NCBI GenBank assembly: GCA_028564705.1 | Contig: JAPXFQ010002461.1 | Coordinates: 1,116,001 to 1,180,000 of the forward strand | Length of the DNA: 64,000 bases | From: Apricaphanius iberus | Lineage: Eukaryota; Chordata; Actinopteri; Cyprinodontiformes; Aphaniidae | Direction of reading: 5' to 3' | Shown here: piece by piece, positions 1-11,231 of the stretch | Layout of the letters: each line of letters starts with the position of its first letter | Position numbering within the stretch: the stretch's first letter is position 1 | Notes under the pieces: model-generated | What the model saw: only the letters and a program-made list of their open reading frames with translations | The model's database searches: none | What the model was told of the DNA's origin: nothing | Position numbers and translations under genes: made by a program

Positions 1-1850
1 GCATTGGAGGTGGTGTGTTAGAACGTTGTTTTACTTTATTCTAATTTGAACTGTCTTCGTTATAATACCTATTATTGTCTTATGCGTTTGGCAAAAGGTG
101 ATTTATAAAAAGGATGAGGCTTTTATGAACATTTTATTGATTTAAATTCATGAGTAGGTTAATCTGTTTAATCTGATTTGGCCCTACAATAAAGATGACA
201 GAGAATTCTTTGAACTTATTTTTTTTATGTTGGATTACTTGTCTAGTTTTGTTTAATTAAATTATAATTGCTTCTGAAAGATTCATTACACACAAATTTA
301 TTTCACATTAACAGTAACTACTAATTTACAGCCTAGTTGCCCTGCTTTATTAAAAAAACTGTTTTGAACTGTCCATAAATATTATGCTATGAAATTATCT
401 CTATTCAAGATCAACATACAGAGTTCATAGTGAAATTACAATGTTAGTTTATAAATTATCATGTTACTTAAAATCTGATACTTTAGTTGAACTCTAGAGA
501 TTGCCGACTGTTAAAATATGTGCTTTTTATCTTTTTTTTTTCTTCTAAACCTTTTCCATGCCTTTCTAGCTTTCATGTTAGGGTGTATTCACACCAGGAA
601 AGTTCTTTAGTTCACTTACTTTGGGCCAGAATTTTTTAGAATTTTCTCTTTTGGTCTTTTAGCCATTTGCCAGGTAAATGTTAAGGCAGGGTAAAACTAG
701 GAAGCCATGTAAAAGTAGGCCAACATAAAGAATGAAGAGTTGTAACACTTTATATGCTAACAGTTACTTATAATCAGCTTACCATGATAAGAAGCCTATT
801 TGGACCAGATCAGAAAGATTCTAGATTCATTGGAGCCTATGGTGTGAGAAAACACGAGACACTACTATTCCATTAAAATCTATTATAAAAATTTGCATTT
901 AATTGCAACAAGAAAGCATTAAGTTGTGAACAATTAACAATAGAGCACGTTTCATATTTAAAAATAAAATAACCCCAAAGATATCCCTGTTGTTCTATAG
1001 TGCCATATTCTGGTCAGTATTCGTTCTAGTCCTTCAATATCAGGAATGAGCTGAGTTCAGGTGTCATTGGAAAACAACAATGCAACATTTTTAGCCCATG
1101 TATTCAATTAATCTCTGCATAGTGGATCTTGATGCTCAGACACTTAACTGTTTTTTGGACACATTTGCAATGAAGAAAAACAGTTTTGGCAAGTGATTTT
1201 ATCCTCTGTCCACTCCTTCTGAAGTTCCGCAACATTATGGAATGCTGTAGATTCGGCTCGATTAGGCTGCATTTATCAATGTTCCTTGTGCATCTTTTCC
1301 TCCCAGGTTTTTTTTTTCTTTGCACTCAACTTTCTATGAATATTCTTGGATACAGCATTGTGTGAAAAACCATCTTCTTTGACATTTACCTTTTGTGGCC
1401 TATCCTACTTGTGGAGAATGTCCGTGACTGTCTTCTGAGCATATGTCAAGCCATCAGTATTCCCCAACAGTGTGTATCCTTCTGACCTAGACTGGGAGAT
1501 CATTTAGAGACTAAGAAAAACTTTGCAGGTGTTGGGAATTAATTAGACAATTAGAGTTTGATCATGGTATTTCCCATATTTTACATTTTCATTATTTTAT
1601 AATTTTCTAAATTGTGGGTTTATTGTCAGCAGCTGGAGCATCTGTATTTTTGTTCCATATACTGCATATTGAAGAAATGTCAGTTCAGGTGAGAGGAAAA
1701 CACGGAAATGTCCCATGAACTAGAGCTTATTTTATAATCAGTGTGTGTTTGAAAAAGTAAATGCAAGTTAAATGTTTAATCAGGTTAGCAAAGTTATATG
1801 AGAAGCTTTGGCTGCAGATTGCTCCCTTTACTTTCTTGTTCATTGTGAAG

Positions 1851-2069
1851 TAGGGCTGCATGATTATGTCCAAAATAATAATCACGATTATTTTGATCAA
1901 TATTGTAATCACAATTATTAATCACGATTATTCATCCTGTCCTGTCCTGTATTTTTATTGCACCAATTATAAACATACAATGTTGCAACATTTTTTCTGA
2001 AAAATAAAAGTTTAGATTAGAATACATGATAAATAATGCGAAAAAACCTAACAAAAACAAACTCCAATA

Positions 2070-2122
<53 letters not shown>

Positions 2123-3016
2123 TTAAAAGTACAAGCTAGATATGTTATTGCAGAGTGCAATCTCACAGTGCAATTTAAGGGAAACAATTACAGCTTATAC
2201 AAAAAAAGGCCTTCTGTGTACAGAAAAGGCCTTTGACATTCCCTGCATCCAAATCCTTAGTATTTACTATATGCTACGTAGCAACTATTACTCACCTGTT
2301 AATGTAGTAAATACTGCATAGCAAACGATCGCGTAATAGGCATGAAATCAGACGTACTGCTCCACCATTTAGCATGTCCTTTGACCCATATTGACTGTTA
2401 TGTTGACTCAGATTTTTACGTTACGTTCGCCATCCTCTAGCCATTATTTTGTCTGGTATGACTTAACAACATAAATGTTTCATCAGTCAAAAAACAATTA
2501 CTGTAATCAGTAACATTGCTTCACGTACATTTATCCGCCAAACTCCGGCCCTAGTCAATGGTTGACAGTTCGTCTTTAGCCATTTTTAGCTAGGTCCTTC
2601 TTCTATGATTTCAGGACGTCCGCTGCATTGTGGGATAGCGTAGCATCCACCGGCTGGTTACTGTGGCGGTAGTACACCTTTGGGAACTTTCTGCTTACTA
2701 GTCAGATCAATAATGGAGATTTGGAACTACTACATTGCTCAAATACTCATTTTCACCTGCTACGTAGCAAGCGTAGTGGAGCCATTATGAATGCTGAGTT
2801 GCGTGTGTGCGGTTTTTATTTGGGCAGCTTAATGAAGCTTTAGCCATGCGTTTTCCCCCTGGTGGTTGGCAGACTATTGGTTGAGGCAGTGTATGATAAA
2901 GAGGCACGCAGTGAAGCTCGCATTTTGAATGTAAATATCGTTGACGATCAGGTTCATTTAATTGTGGCGACCAAAATCGTGATCACGATCAAAATCCGAT
3001 TAATTTTGCAGCCCTA
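1851..3016. mobile_element. Non-autonomous hAT-type DNA transposon
   Basis: The element starts TAGGGCTGCA and ends TGCAGCCCTA, an exact 10-bp terminal inverted repeat. Imperfect AT-rich subterminal repeats (runs of AATCACGATTATTTT type at the left, ATCGTGATCACGATC type at the right) follow inward. It is flanked on both sides by the same 8 bp, TTGTGAAG (1843-1850 and 3017-3024), the target-site duplication size of hAT elements. Length is 1,166 bp. No transposase ORF is present; an ORF from 2862 to 3047 runs across the right end and is not transposase-like. A (TA)n run sits inside at 2074-2122. It was presumably mobilised by a hAT transposase encoded elsewhere. Confidence 0.9.
2074..2122. repeat. 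(TA)n microsatellite
   Basis: About 49 bp of alternating T and A with one G interruption near 2113, lying inside the hAT element at 1851-3016. It produces a spurious Tyr-Ile reading frame. Confidence 0.95.
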
Positions 3017-4018
3017 TTGTGAAGGACTTAATGAGTGTAAGCACTAAGTAATTCGTACCCATGAACCAATTTCGACTGTGTGAGTTAACATGGGGTCAAA
3101 TTCATGGCTTGAATAGGTTGATGTGACAGATTTCTATTTTGCAACACTTTTTAAGGGCTGATCCAGTATTGGTTTGGTTCCTACTAGATGAACACAATCC
3201 TTTATCGTTAGATAATGCTCTGTGGACTTATGTTGACCAATCCTTGGACTGGGATTGAAATACCATGTTTTTTTATACGGTTGTCTGGTCTTTATTATTC
3301 AGCTGCACCCATGCTGGGCCTGGATTCCTAAAAGCAAATCATCAGTTACAATAAATTAGTCATCATCTTACAGTGAAAGTAAGACAATAGTTATACTTAG
3401 GTCATAGTTTCCTTTTGCTATTAGAGAGACCTGGTTAATTCTGAGCTACATGCCAAAGCTTCTAGATCATTGCATTCTAGTTTTAATTTGAAATATAGAA
3501 AGTTATGGATTTGTGTTTTTTTAAAATCTGACAACTGGTGAAAGCTATTTTATGTACAAAGTGTTTTTAATGTCCCATGTAAGACATGCAGTATTGATTT
3601 GTAATTTTGTTTTCTTCATGTCATTAAGAGTCATTTCAGTCTGACTTTTAGAAATCAGAAATTTTAAGTAGAATATAGTATATTTCAAGAACAAGGTATT
3701 TTTTTCTCATTTAACAGTCATATCATTTTAAGCCACATGTAATACATCTCTCTCCTGCTATTAACCTTGCTTTAGTGCTTTAGTACATTTTTTATTAACA
3801 TAGCAAGAGGGACCTCATTAGCAGTCAATCCTACAACTACTCATAAACCAAGCACATTATTTAATGTGGGCATTAATATAATTTTATTTTTCTTATTATT
3901 TCTATCTTTTGTACAAAATGTTTTCAGTCAAACAACCCCAGTATGGTATTGTGAGTGTGGATAAGAGTTAACTGTTGGGGCGAAGTTCTCATTAGGACCT
4001 ACTGTTCCCATCCTGATC

Positions 4019-4908
4019 TACTCTCACCTGAAGGATTATTAGGAACGCCATACTAATACGGTGTTTGACCCCCTTTCGCCTTTAGAACTGCCTTAATTCT
4101 ACGTGGCATTGATTCAACAAAGTGCTGAAAGCATTATTTAGAAATGTTGGCCCATATTGATAGGGTAGCATCTTGCAGTTGATGGAGATTTGTGGGATGC
4201 ACATCCAGGGCACGAAGCTCCCGTTCCACCACATCCCAAAGATACTCTATCGGGTTGAGACCTGGTGACTGTGGAGGCTATTGTGTGCCAAGAAAACATC
4301 CCTCACACCATTACATCACCACCACCAGCCTGCACAGTGGTAACAAGGCATGATGGATCCATGTTCTTATTCTGTTTACGCCAAATTCTGACTACCATTT
4401 GAATGTCTCAACAGAACAGGCAACATTCTTCCTGTCTTCAACTGTCCAATCTTGGTGAGCTCGTGCAAATTGTAGCCTGTTTTTCCTATTTGTAGTGGAG
4501 ATTAGTGTTACCCGGTGGGGTCTTTTGCTGTTGTAGCCCATCCGCCTCAAGGTTGTGCGTGTTGTGGCTTCACAAATGCTTTGCTGCATTCCTCGGTTGT
4601 AACGAGTGGTTATTTCAGTCAAAGTTGCTCTTCTATCAGCTTCAATCGGTCGGCCCATTCTCCTCTGACCTCTAGCATAGAAATGGGTGTGCGTGAAAAT
4701 CCCAATAACTGAGAAGATTGTGAAATACTCAGACCGGCCCGTCTGGCACTAACAACCATGCCCCACTCATTTTAAAAGTCATCTGATTAGCATCTTACTC
4801 TGTTCAGCTATTGGTAACTTGTTCCTTTCTTCTCGGTGATACGTGGTGTTCTTCAGAAGCCAGAGATTAGTTAGGTTAGGAACACTATTACACAATCCTT
4901 ATTACCTG
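4019..4908 (-). mobile_element. Tc1-like transposon remnant, internally deleted
   Basis: The left end reads CTCTCACCTGAAGGATTATT just after a TA. The right end near 4893-4908 contains a decayed inverted copy (AATCCTTATTACCTGATG). The body matches a Tc1-like family that is very common in fish and carries its transposase on the minus strand. Compared with the family as I recall it, sequence is missing around 4278-4282, where the catalytic-domain coding region should be, and again around 4676-4681. The surviving transposase piece (4392-4658) corresponds to the helix-turn-helix DNA-binding part. Dead copy; exact right end uncertain. Confidence 0.85.
4392..4658 (-). pseudogene. Tc1-like transposase fragment (DNA-binding region)
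   Basis: An 88-codon minus-strand frame, starting MGRPIEADRRATLTEITTRY, followed by a second helix-turn-helix-like stretch and an NRKNRLQFARAHQDWT segment, the linker that precedes the catalytic domain in Tc1-like transposases. The frame then stops after EDRKNVACS..., so the DDE catalytic triad is absent. A full family member is about 340 residues. It lies inside the element at 4019-4908 and cannot be functional. Confidence 0.85.
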
Positions 4909-5000
4909 ATGTCACTCAGCAGATTTCTTACCATCCAACCTTTTTTTTGGCCTATACTTTGCAAACTTGAATATAAGTACTCATACCTGACTGTTTAAAG

Positions 5001-5356
5001 TAGAGATGCACCGATACCGATACTGCCTAATGTAGTGGTATCGGTATCGGCTAAGATCAACCAATACCATGAACCGATGCTTTAGATCTCGAAATCCCAC
5101 AATAATTTCACAGAGAATATTAGTTTTTAACTTTTAAATTTAAGTTCTGTGGTCATGTTTAATAATATTTTGTTTTTGATCTAATTCACCATAATTTCTT
5201 GAAACAAGCAGAGAAGAAAATAAAACCTGACTCCCAATTGATAGCACTTTTTTGTGTCATAGAAGTATCGGCATTGGTACTCGGTATCGGTAAATACTCT
5301 GATCCAAGTATCGGTATGGTATCGGTTTTGAAAAAAGTGGGATCGTTGCATCCTTA
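5001..5356. mobile_element. hAT-type MITE with 8-bp target duplication
   Basis: 356-bp element starting TAGAGATGCACCGATACCGA; its right end read inward is TAAGGATGCAACGATCCCAC, so the termini are imperfect inverted repeats. Both flanks carry GTTTAAAG (4993-5000 and 5357-5364). The interior holds repeated GGTATCGG-type motifs on both sides. No coding capacity. It lies only about 90 bp downstream of the Tc1 remnant. Confidence 0.88.
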
Positions 5357-7502
5357 GTTTAAAGCCAAAATTGCATGTTTTCAAACAGACTGGAAGACTG
5401 AATAAAAATGAATACATCCTTTTCTTTAGAGCATGTTACTACTGAAAACAGAAATGTCCACATTTAGTTTTTTTCTCTACATTTTTCTCCTAACTTGGTT
5501 ATTTTTACTGCCTTTGCTTGACAGGGACAAATGTTTTGTGGATATTTTATTTATGTTTTTTTATATATATAAAATAAAAATAAGAATAACTAATATATCA
5601 ATACATATGTGGTAGTTTAGGGAAAAATCGAACTCCGACATCCACATCAGAGGGACAGAGTTTATCCAGACTGCAGAAGCATTACTTGCTAATGTTGCAA
5701 ACTGCTTCAAACTGTAAAATATTTGGTCTGCCTGACCTAACACATTGCTAGCTGTTTTCACCTCTATGAACTAAAAATAGCCCGTAGCTCCAGAGGATAA
5801 ACTTTACAACCAAATAACTTTGATAATAAATTTTATAAAACAACTTGAACTTACAACTCAGGCAGGGAATTTCTGTAGCATTTTCTTTGGATTATGAGTT
5901 TGCAGATAACCAACTACCCAGAAAAATTCAGCGAGATAGTTGAGTTCATCATAACACCAACCAGTATCTATCCATCTATTGGGCTGTCAGCTGTCCATTA
6001 CATATAAAAGCTGTAAGTATTTTAAGATGAAGTTATATAATTGGCCGTCATTTGCCACCGTTGCACATGGCAGCCAAACTGAGCTCACTGTAGAACATCT
6101 TTGTTTGTCATGCACAGCATTCAAAATGTTTTAATCACTTTACTGTTTGAAGTCTGCTGTCAGCATCTCCTTTCCAGTTGTCTTAAAATGTAAAGGAATG
6201 TTAGGTATCATGGTGTGTTTACTTTTGAAGACTCAGTATTTTTTGTGGCCAAAATACAGAGACATGACTCAATGTTTTGCACTTTTGGTTTTAAGAGATT
6301 TTATCCATTACCTGTTTCTGAGAAAGAGCTAAATTGCAACAGAGAGCGAGGTGAAGAACCCCTTGCTAAGCTGAGAACATGACCTGTCTCCAAGATTGCA
6401 GTGTTAATTTTTACATCATAAGTCTGTCTATATATATTTAACTTTGAAGATTTTGTAGTTGTCATGAATGAAAGCCTGTTGAAGTAAACAAGGTGGTTAA
6501 CAAGTACATAATCACATAAATAACCATTTGGGATGACTGACTCAATTCTTTTACCCACATCTTAAGAATGGAGGTGCAGAGTGTAAAGTTTGCTTCAATA
6601 ATTCCTATTGAAAATATGCTGCTGTTTAGATTTAAGCGAGTGAAATTAAACACAAAAAAGAGAGAAGGTATTACCAAAACACAGGCTTGAGATCTAATTT
6701 TATGCTTAGCTTGCATCTTACAGGTTTCTTTTCTCTCACCTCCCCATGCCATGTGTGTAATGCCTGAGCAGAGGGAGTATTCACTGAATCATAGTGTTGA
6801 TAACCATGTTCTACCAGTGAAGCTCCTTTGATCTTGGTTGTTGTTGCTGTTGGCTGCTCTGCTTGCTGCATCCCCCCTTAAGCAGCTGTGCACCGGTCAG
6901 TCAGAGTACATAGAGTAAGATGCTCCAAGTTGGATTTTAATTAAATACATAGAATTAGATGCGTTAACCTAGATGATTGAATAATCTAGAACTGTATTAA
7001 GAAATATGTGTATTTGAAATATCCAACTGGTTAAGCTACTGTTCTTTCATTTTTTTTGGCATCACATCTTTGACATTGGATTTGTTTGTGATGCATCACT
7101 GATAACACAGACGTCGTTGATTTATATTATAAGCATTCTTATTGTGTTGTATTATTTTGGTTTGCAATAAAATCTAAATAAAATTACTTTATTTAATTTA
7201 ATATGTTCTGTAGGCGCTTAATACAGTTTTAAAACTCTCCACTCTTCGCCGAGCAACTAAGTTATCATGGTAATTGCACGTTCGCTCTCATTGTAATTGT
7301 AAAGGGTTTACAAATGTAGATAGACTTTATCTGTGACAGTTCAAGGATATATTATTTTTAATTGCCTACTTATGAATATAATTAGACTCTACACAATACA
7401 GGTGATAAAATCTTTAAGCACTTACCCAACAGTTTAAAACCCACACATTCAAAATCTACATACAGCAAATGTAAACAAAAAACCATAATTAAACATTTTC
7501 AA

Positions 7503-7725
7503 AGTAAAAGTTTAGTATTTTACACTTACAGTCCTGTTTTCAGACATTTAAATGAAATAGAACAGTTTTGATAGAAATTTGCACAAATGCTGCTGTCCCT
7601 GCAAATAAACCTTAATTTATCGGGACAGCAGCATTTGTCCAAATTTCTATCAAAACCGTTCTATTTCATCATGAAATAATCATGAAAACAGGGCTTTAAG
7701 TGTAAAATACCAAACTTTTCCTTCG
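7503..7725. repeat. Long fold-back inverted repeat (about 100-bp arms)
   Basis: The left arm (about 7503-7602) and right arm (about 7620-7725) are inverted copies separated by an 18-bp AT-rich loop. The inner parts pair best: GGACAGCAGCATTTG in one arm faces CAAATGCTGCTGTCC in the other, differing at one base. Outward, the arms agree with a few mismatches and one insertion of about 8 bp in the right arm. Similarity ends abruptly at both outer edges. Probably a fold-back or MITE-type element; I cannot name a family or see a clear target duplication. Confidence 0.85.
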
Positions 7726-10700
7726 AGTGATTTAAGAGTTACAGATAGTTTATTTCCGAAAGGAATGTGACTAGCATCTCTACAAAAACAATACATTAAA
7801 CATTGGCAAAGGAGAATAAAACATGTTTTATTAACATATAATAAAAAATGATTCTACAGAAATGTATGCCCTCAATCAATAGAAGAAAATGTTTGTAGGA
7901 CATCAATTAAATGCATCTTAGAATTGCTTAACATCTTTATAATTGTGACATTCTTCCATTGGTATTATCACATTTTATATTTGGTGATATCAGCTAGCCA
8001 ACTCTTTAAAATTGGGAGAGCTCTTGCCATCTCACTAATCTCTCTGTAGATTCAAGGCCACTTCAAAACATTCATTTTACATATAGTCGGAAGAAATGCT
8101 ATGGTAAAATTAAAAGATCACTTTAAACCTTAATCTGCCATGGGTTGGAATATTTTTGTTGTAACTGTTTATAATGTTTTACTTTTTGAAAGATTAGACT
8201 CAGCAAGTCTTTAAACTTGTTCAGGGGAGTATTTTTGTCTTTCTCCTTTTTCTTTTTTGCTCTTTCCCTTCCTCCCTCCTTTCTCACTAGTGCCACAGGC
8301 ACTTGTGCTCATTAACTCTGGATATAATTATTTTTGTTTTAGTCTCATATTGCTGACATTTCAACTCAGGGGCTCCTCAATCAGGATTAACCCAAACCGC
8401 AAGAAATCACACTTCACAGCCGTTTCTTACAGCAGCGCCTGTTGCCTCCAATTTCAGTCAAATTAAAGGTTTATTTTATTTAGCTTTTTTTCCACTCTGT
8501 CCCAGTACCCTGTAAAACAAACCAAACTGCTTGTCTTTGATTTGCTGGTTGCTAGTCACTTTCTAAGTGTTCCCTTCTTCTGTCTGGTGGGCACAAAGCA
8601 GTCCCCTGTCCAGAGGCTGGTTCTAAGGATAAGACTCACACAGGTGGTAACAGTATAAAGATGTTACATGTGTTGGATTTTTAATTTAGTATAATTTTAT
8701 CTACAAAAAACATGCAGTCTCAGACATGTGGTGATTTTTTTAATTTTTATGTAATCCTGTTTTACTTTGCAAAGTGTTTTCAGTGTTTTAATAGTGTTTA
8801 TTAAATCAGTAAGATTTACATCCACAATATTAATGAAGTTGGGTATCAGTTATATTTAAACCTTCCTTTGTTAAAAAATGTGTTTAAATCAGATTTAAAG
8901 AACCAATTGTGTGGTCTACTCAAAGTATTTCTTAGCCTTGTTTTACCTTGAGGCCCTAAGGTCCACAGGAAACTTCATCTCATCTTTACGCCCCAAGCAC
9001 ACTTAGTCCCTAGCACAGTAGTAATAAACTATTATCACTCTGCGTCAAGTATGTGTGTGTTTGTGTCAGTCTATCGCAACAAATCAGTGTGTGCGGCCTC
9101 AGTAGTCCTAGCCCTAGCAGTAGTTGTAAAATCCCATCACTTTGAGTGGTCCTCTGGGGGTCCTGGACTCCTTTCGCTGTGTGTGGTTTGACCTGTGGTG
9201 GCCTTTCAGCCCCCAAATGCCCATTAGATAAACCGTCAGTAAACAGAGGAAGCTTCACCATTACTCTCACACAATATACAACGATAGCAGATGAAAGGAT
9301 TTCTAGCCGATGCCACTAGCCAGTGGACATTAACTTTCATCAGCTCATTCCTCGTTTTTTATTAAAGTCGACCCTCCATGTTTATAGAGTTTCAAATAAT
9401 GGTAGATATGTGTTGTAGACTGCCTGTCCAAATAATCTGAAATTTTTGCCAATTCTTTACAGAGTTAGATTTGAATTAGACTATTAATGACCATCACTGT
9501 GAAAGTCTTGACTTTTGAAGGCTGCTTGCTGCACTGATATCAGAGAATATAAAAATATCGTATCGAATATCCATGATATTGCTATGCAGTGCATGGCCCT
9601 TTTAGCATTTGGTCATGTTCTTTCCCTCAACCTCTTTTCATTAACATCATTTATTTTATTTGCCTGTTCCACTCTTTATGCCTGCCATCCTTCGTCTCAC
9701 ACTCCCATCCTCCTATTCCACTGGTCTGCAATAACCCAGGCTTTAAATGATATTTTGTTTAGACATGCTGACCTAGAGCTGCTTTTGTGTGTTAGTTAAT
9801 GTGGGACAGCTGCCCTGTGCTGCAGGTGACCTGAGCATCCTTTAGGTGTACTTAAAACGATGCATGGTGTTTGTAATTTCTTAACTGTATTAAATGCAGT
9901 GGTAATGTATAAATGCCTCCCAGTTATCTTCAGTGTTTGTGCAGAGAGGACTGAACCCTTCCAACATCAAAACACATACTTGGCCTTTGCTTTGAACTGA
10001 CATTGATGAGTGTGTAAACCAAGACTTCATTCAACGGTAGCTAATAACAGGCTTGAGATTCAAGAAGAAATGCTTCTCTGAAGGTTTATAACAAATGCAC
10101 ACACACGTACAGAACATATCCTTGCTCATTTCCTGTTATACTGTATGTAGTGTGTGAGGAATGGAGATATGTTAATAAAAGGATGTTATTTGTGCTTGAA
10201 CTGCTTCATAAATAAAAAGAAGTCCAGTCATAAGTGGTATTTTATTACACTTTGTTTGGCCTTATCCTCTTTGTTCCCGCATAGCAGCTAAAATCCTCAT
10301 CCTGAAGCCATTAGACTAAATTGCTAAATGGTTCAAATGTGCTTCCACTTAAAAAGTATGTCTCTTAGACGAGTAATCTTCAATCTACTGTGGCAAGCAA
10401 GAAGAGGATGAGTTGGATAGCAGGAATGGAAACGGAGAAAAGACCCTTGAGACGGCATCTGAAAAAGAGGGTGGAGAGACTTGTTTGAGATTTGAACTAT
10501 CTCATAAAATTATGTTCTCACTAGATCGCTTTCTTTCATTGTGATACAGTGTTTTAAAGGGATTTCAGCTTGTATGTAGTTCCAAATTACATTTGATCTG
10601 CTCTCAAAAATGGTAAAGTTTGAATAACCAGAAAAACAAGTCAAACCATAGTCTGTGTTTTGAATATTTTACTTTTACACTGTCACATGGCCAATACAAC

Positions 10701-11134
10701 ACATGATTATTTGTTTTGAAAGTTCAAAGTATAAGAAACATAAAATGTGTTCGTATATATTAAACATTTTATTGCCACTTAATTATTTTTTAAACGTAAC
10801 ACAAAAATTATGTTGTTTTTTCCCCCTTTTGTTATAATATTACTTATTTGGAATGAATATGATACTGTTGGAAGATGAGTTTATTCTTTATTTTTCCTGA
10901 AATTGTCCCACATTGTTAAATGAAATGCATTTGTGGTTTCAACAGCAGAGTTAATGGGTTACATCCATGAAAAACGGGCATTATTTCTACCAATGCCAAA
11001 CAGCTTATTCTTCTAATTACCCAGGTGTCATTTATGTATTGGATTATTTGTTTTAGCAGAAACAAAAAATGTTGGCAATTGAACAATTTATTCATTTACC
11101 AAATGAGGTCATCGGCTGTGAATGTGGGCAATGT

Positions 11135-11156
11135 ATGTGTGTGTGTATGTGTACAC

Positions 11157-11224
<68 letters not shown>
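11135..11224. repeat. Compound (GT)n(TA)n microsatellite
   Basis: A GT-rich run from about 11135 to 11180 passes directly into a (TA)n run to 11224. Together with the (TA)n tract at 13447-13501 it brackets the hAT remnant at 11232-13447, suggesting insertion into a pre-existing dinucleotide repeat. Confidence 0.95.

Positions 11225-11231
<7 letters not shown>

Noticed and set aside
2036..2236. 66-codon frame with a Tyr-Ile repeat
   Set aside because: Translation of a (TA)n microsatellite inside a hAT element.
9010..9270. 86-codon minus-strand frame in a higher-GC patch
   Set aside because: No family resemblance, no exon borders, no repeat ends found.
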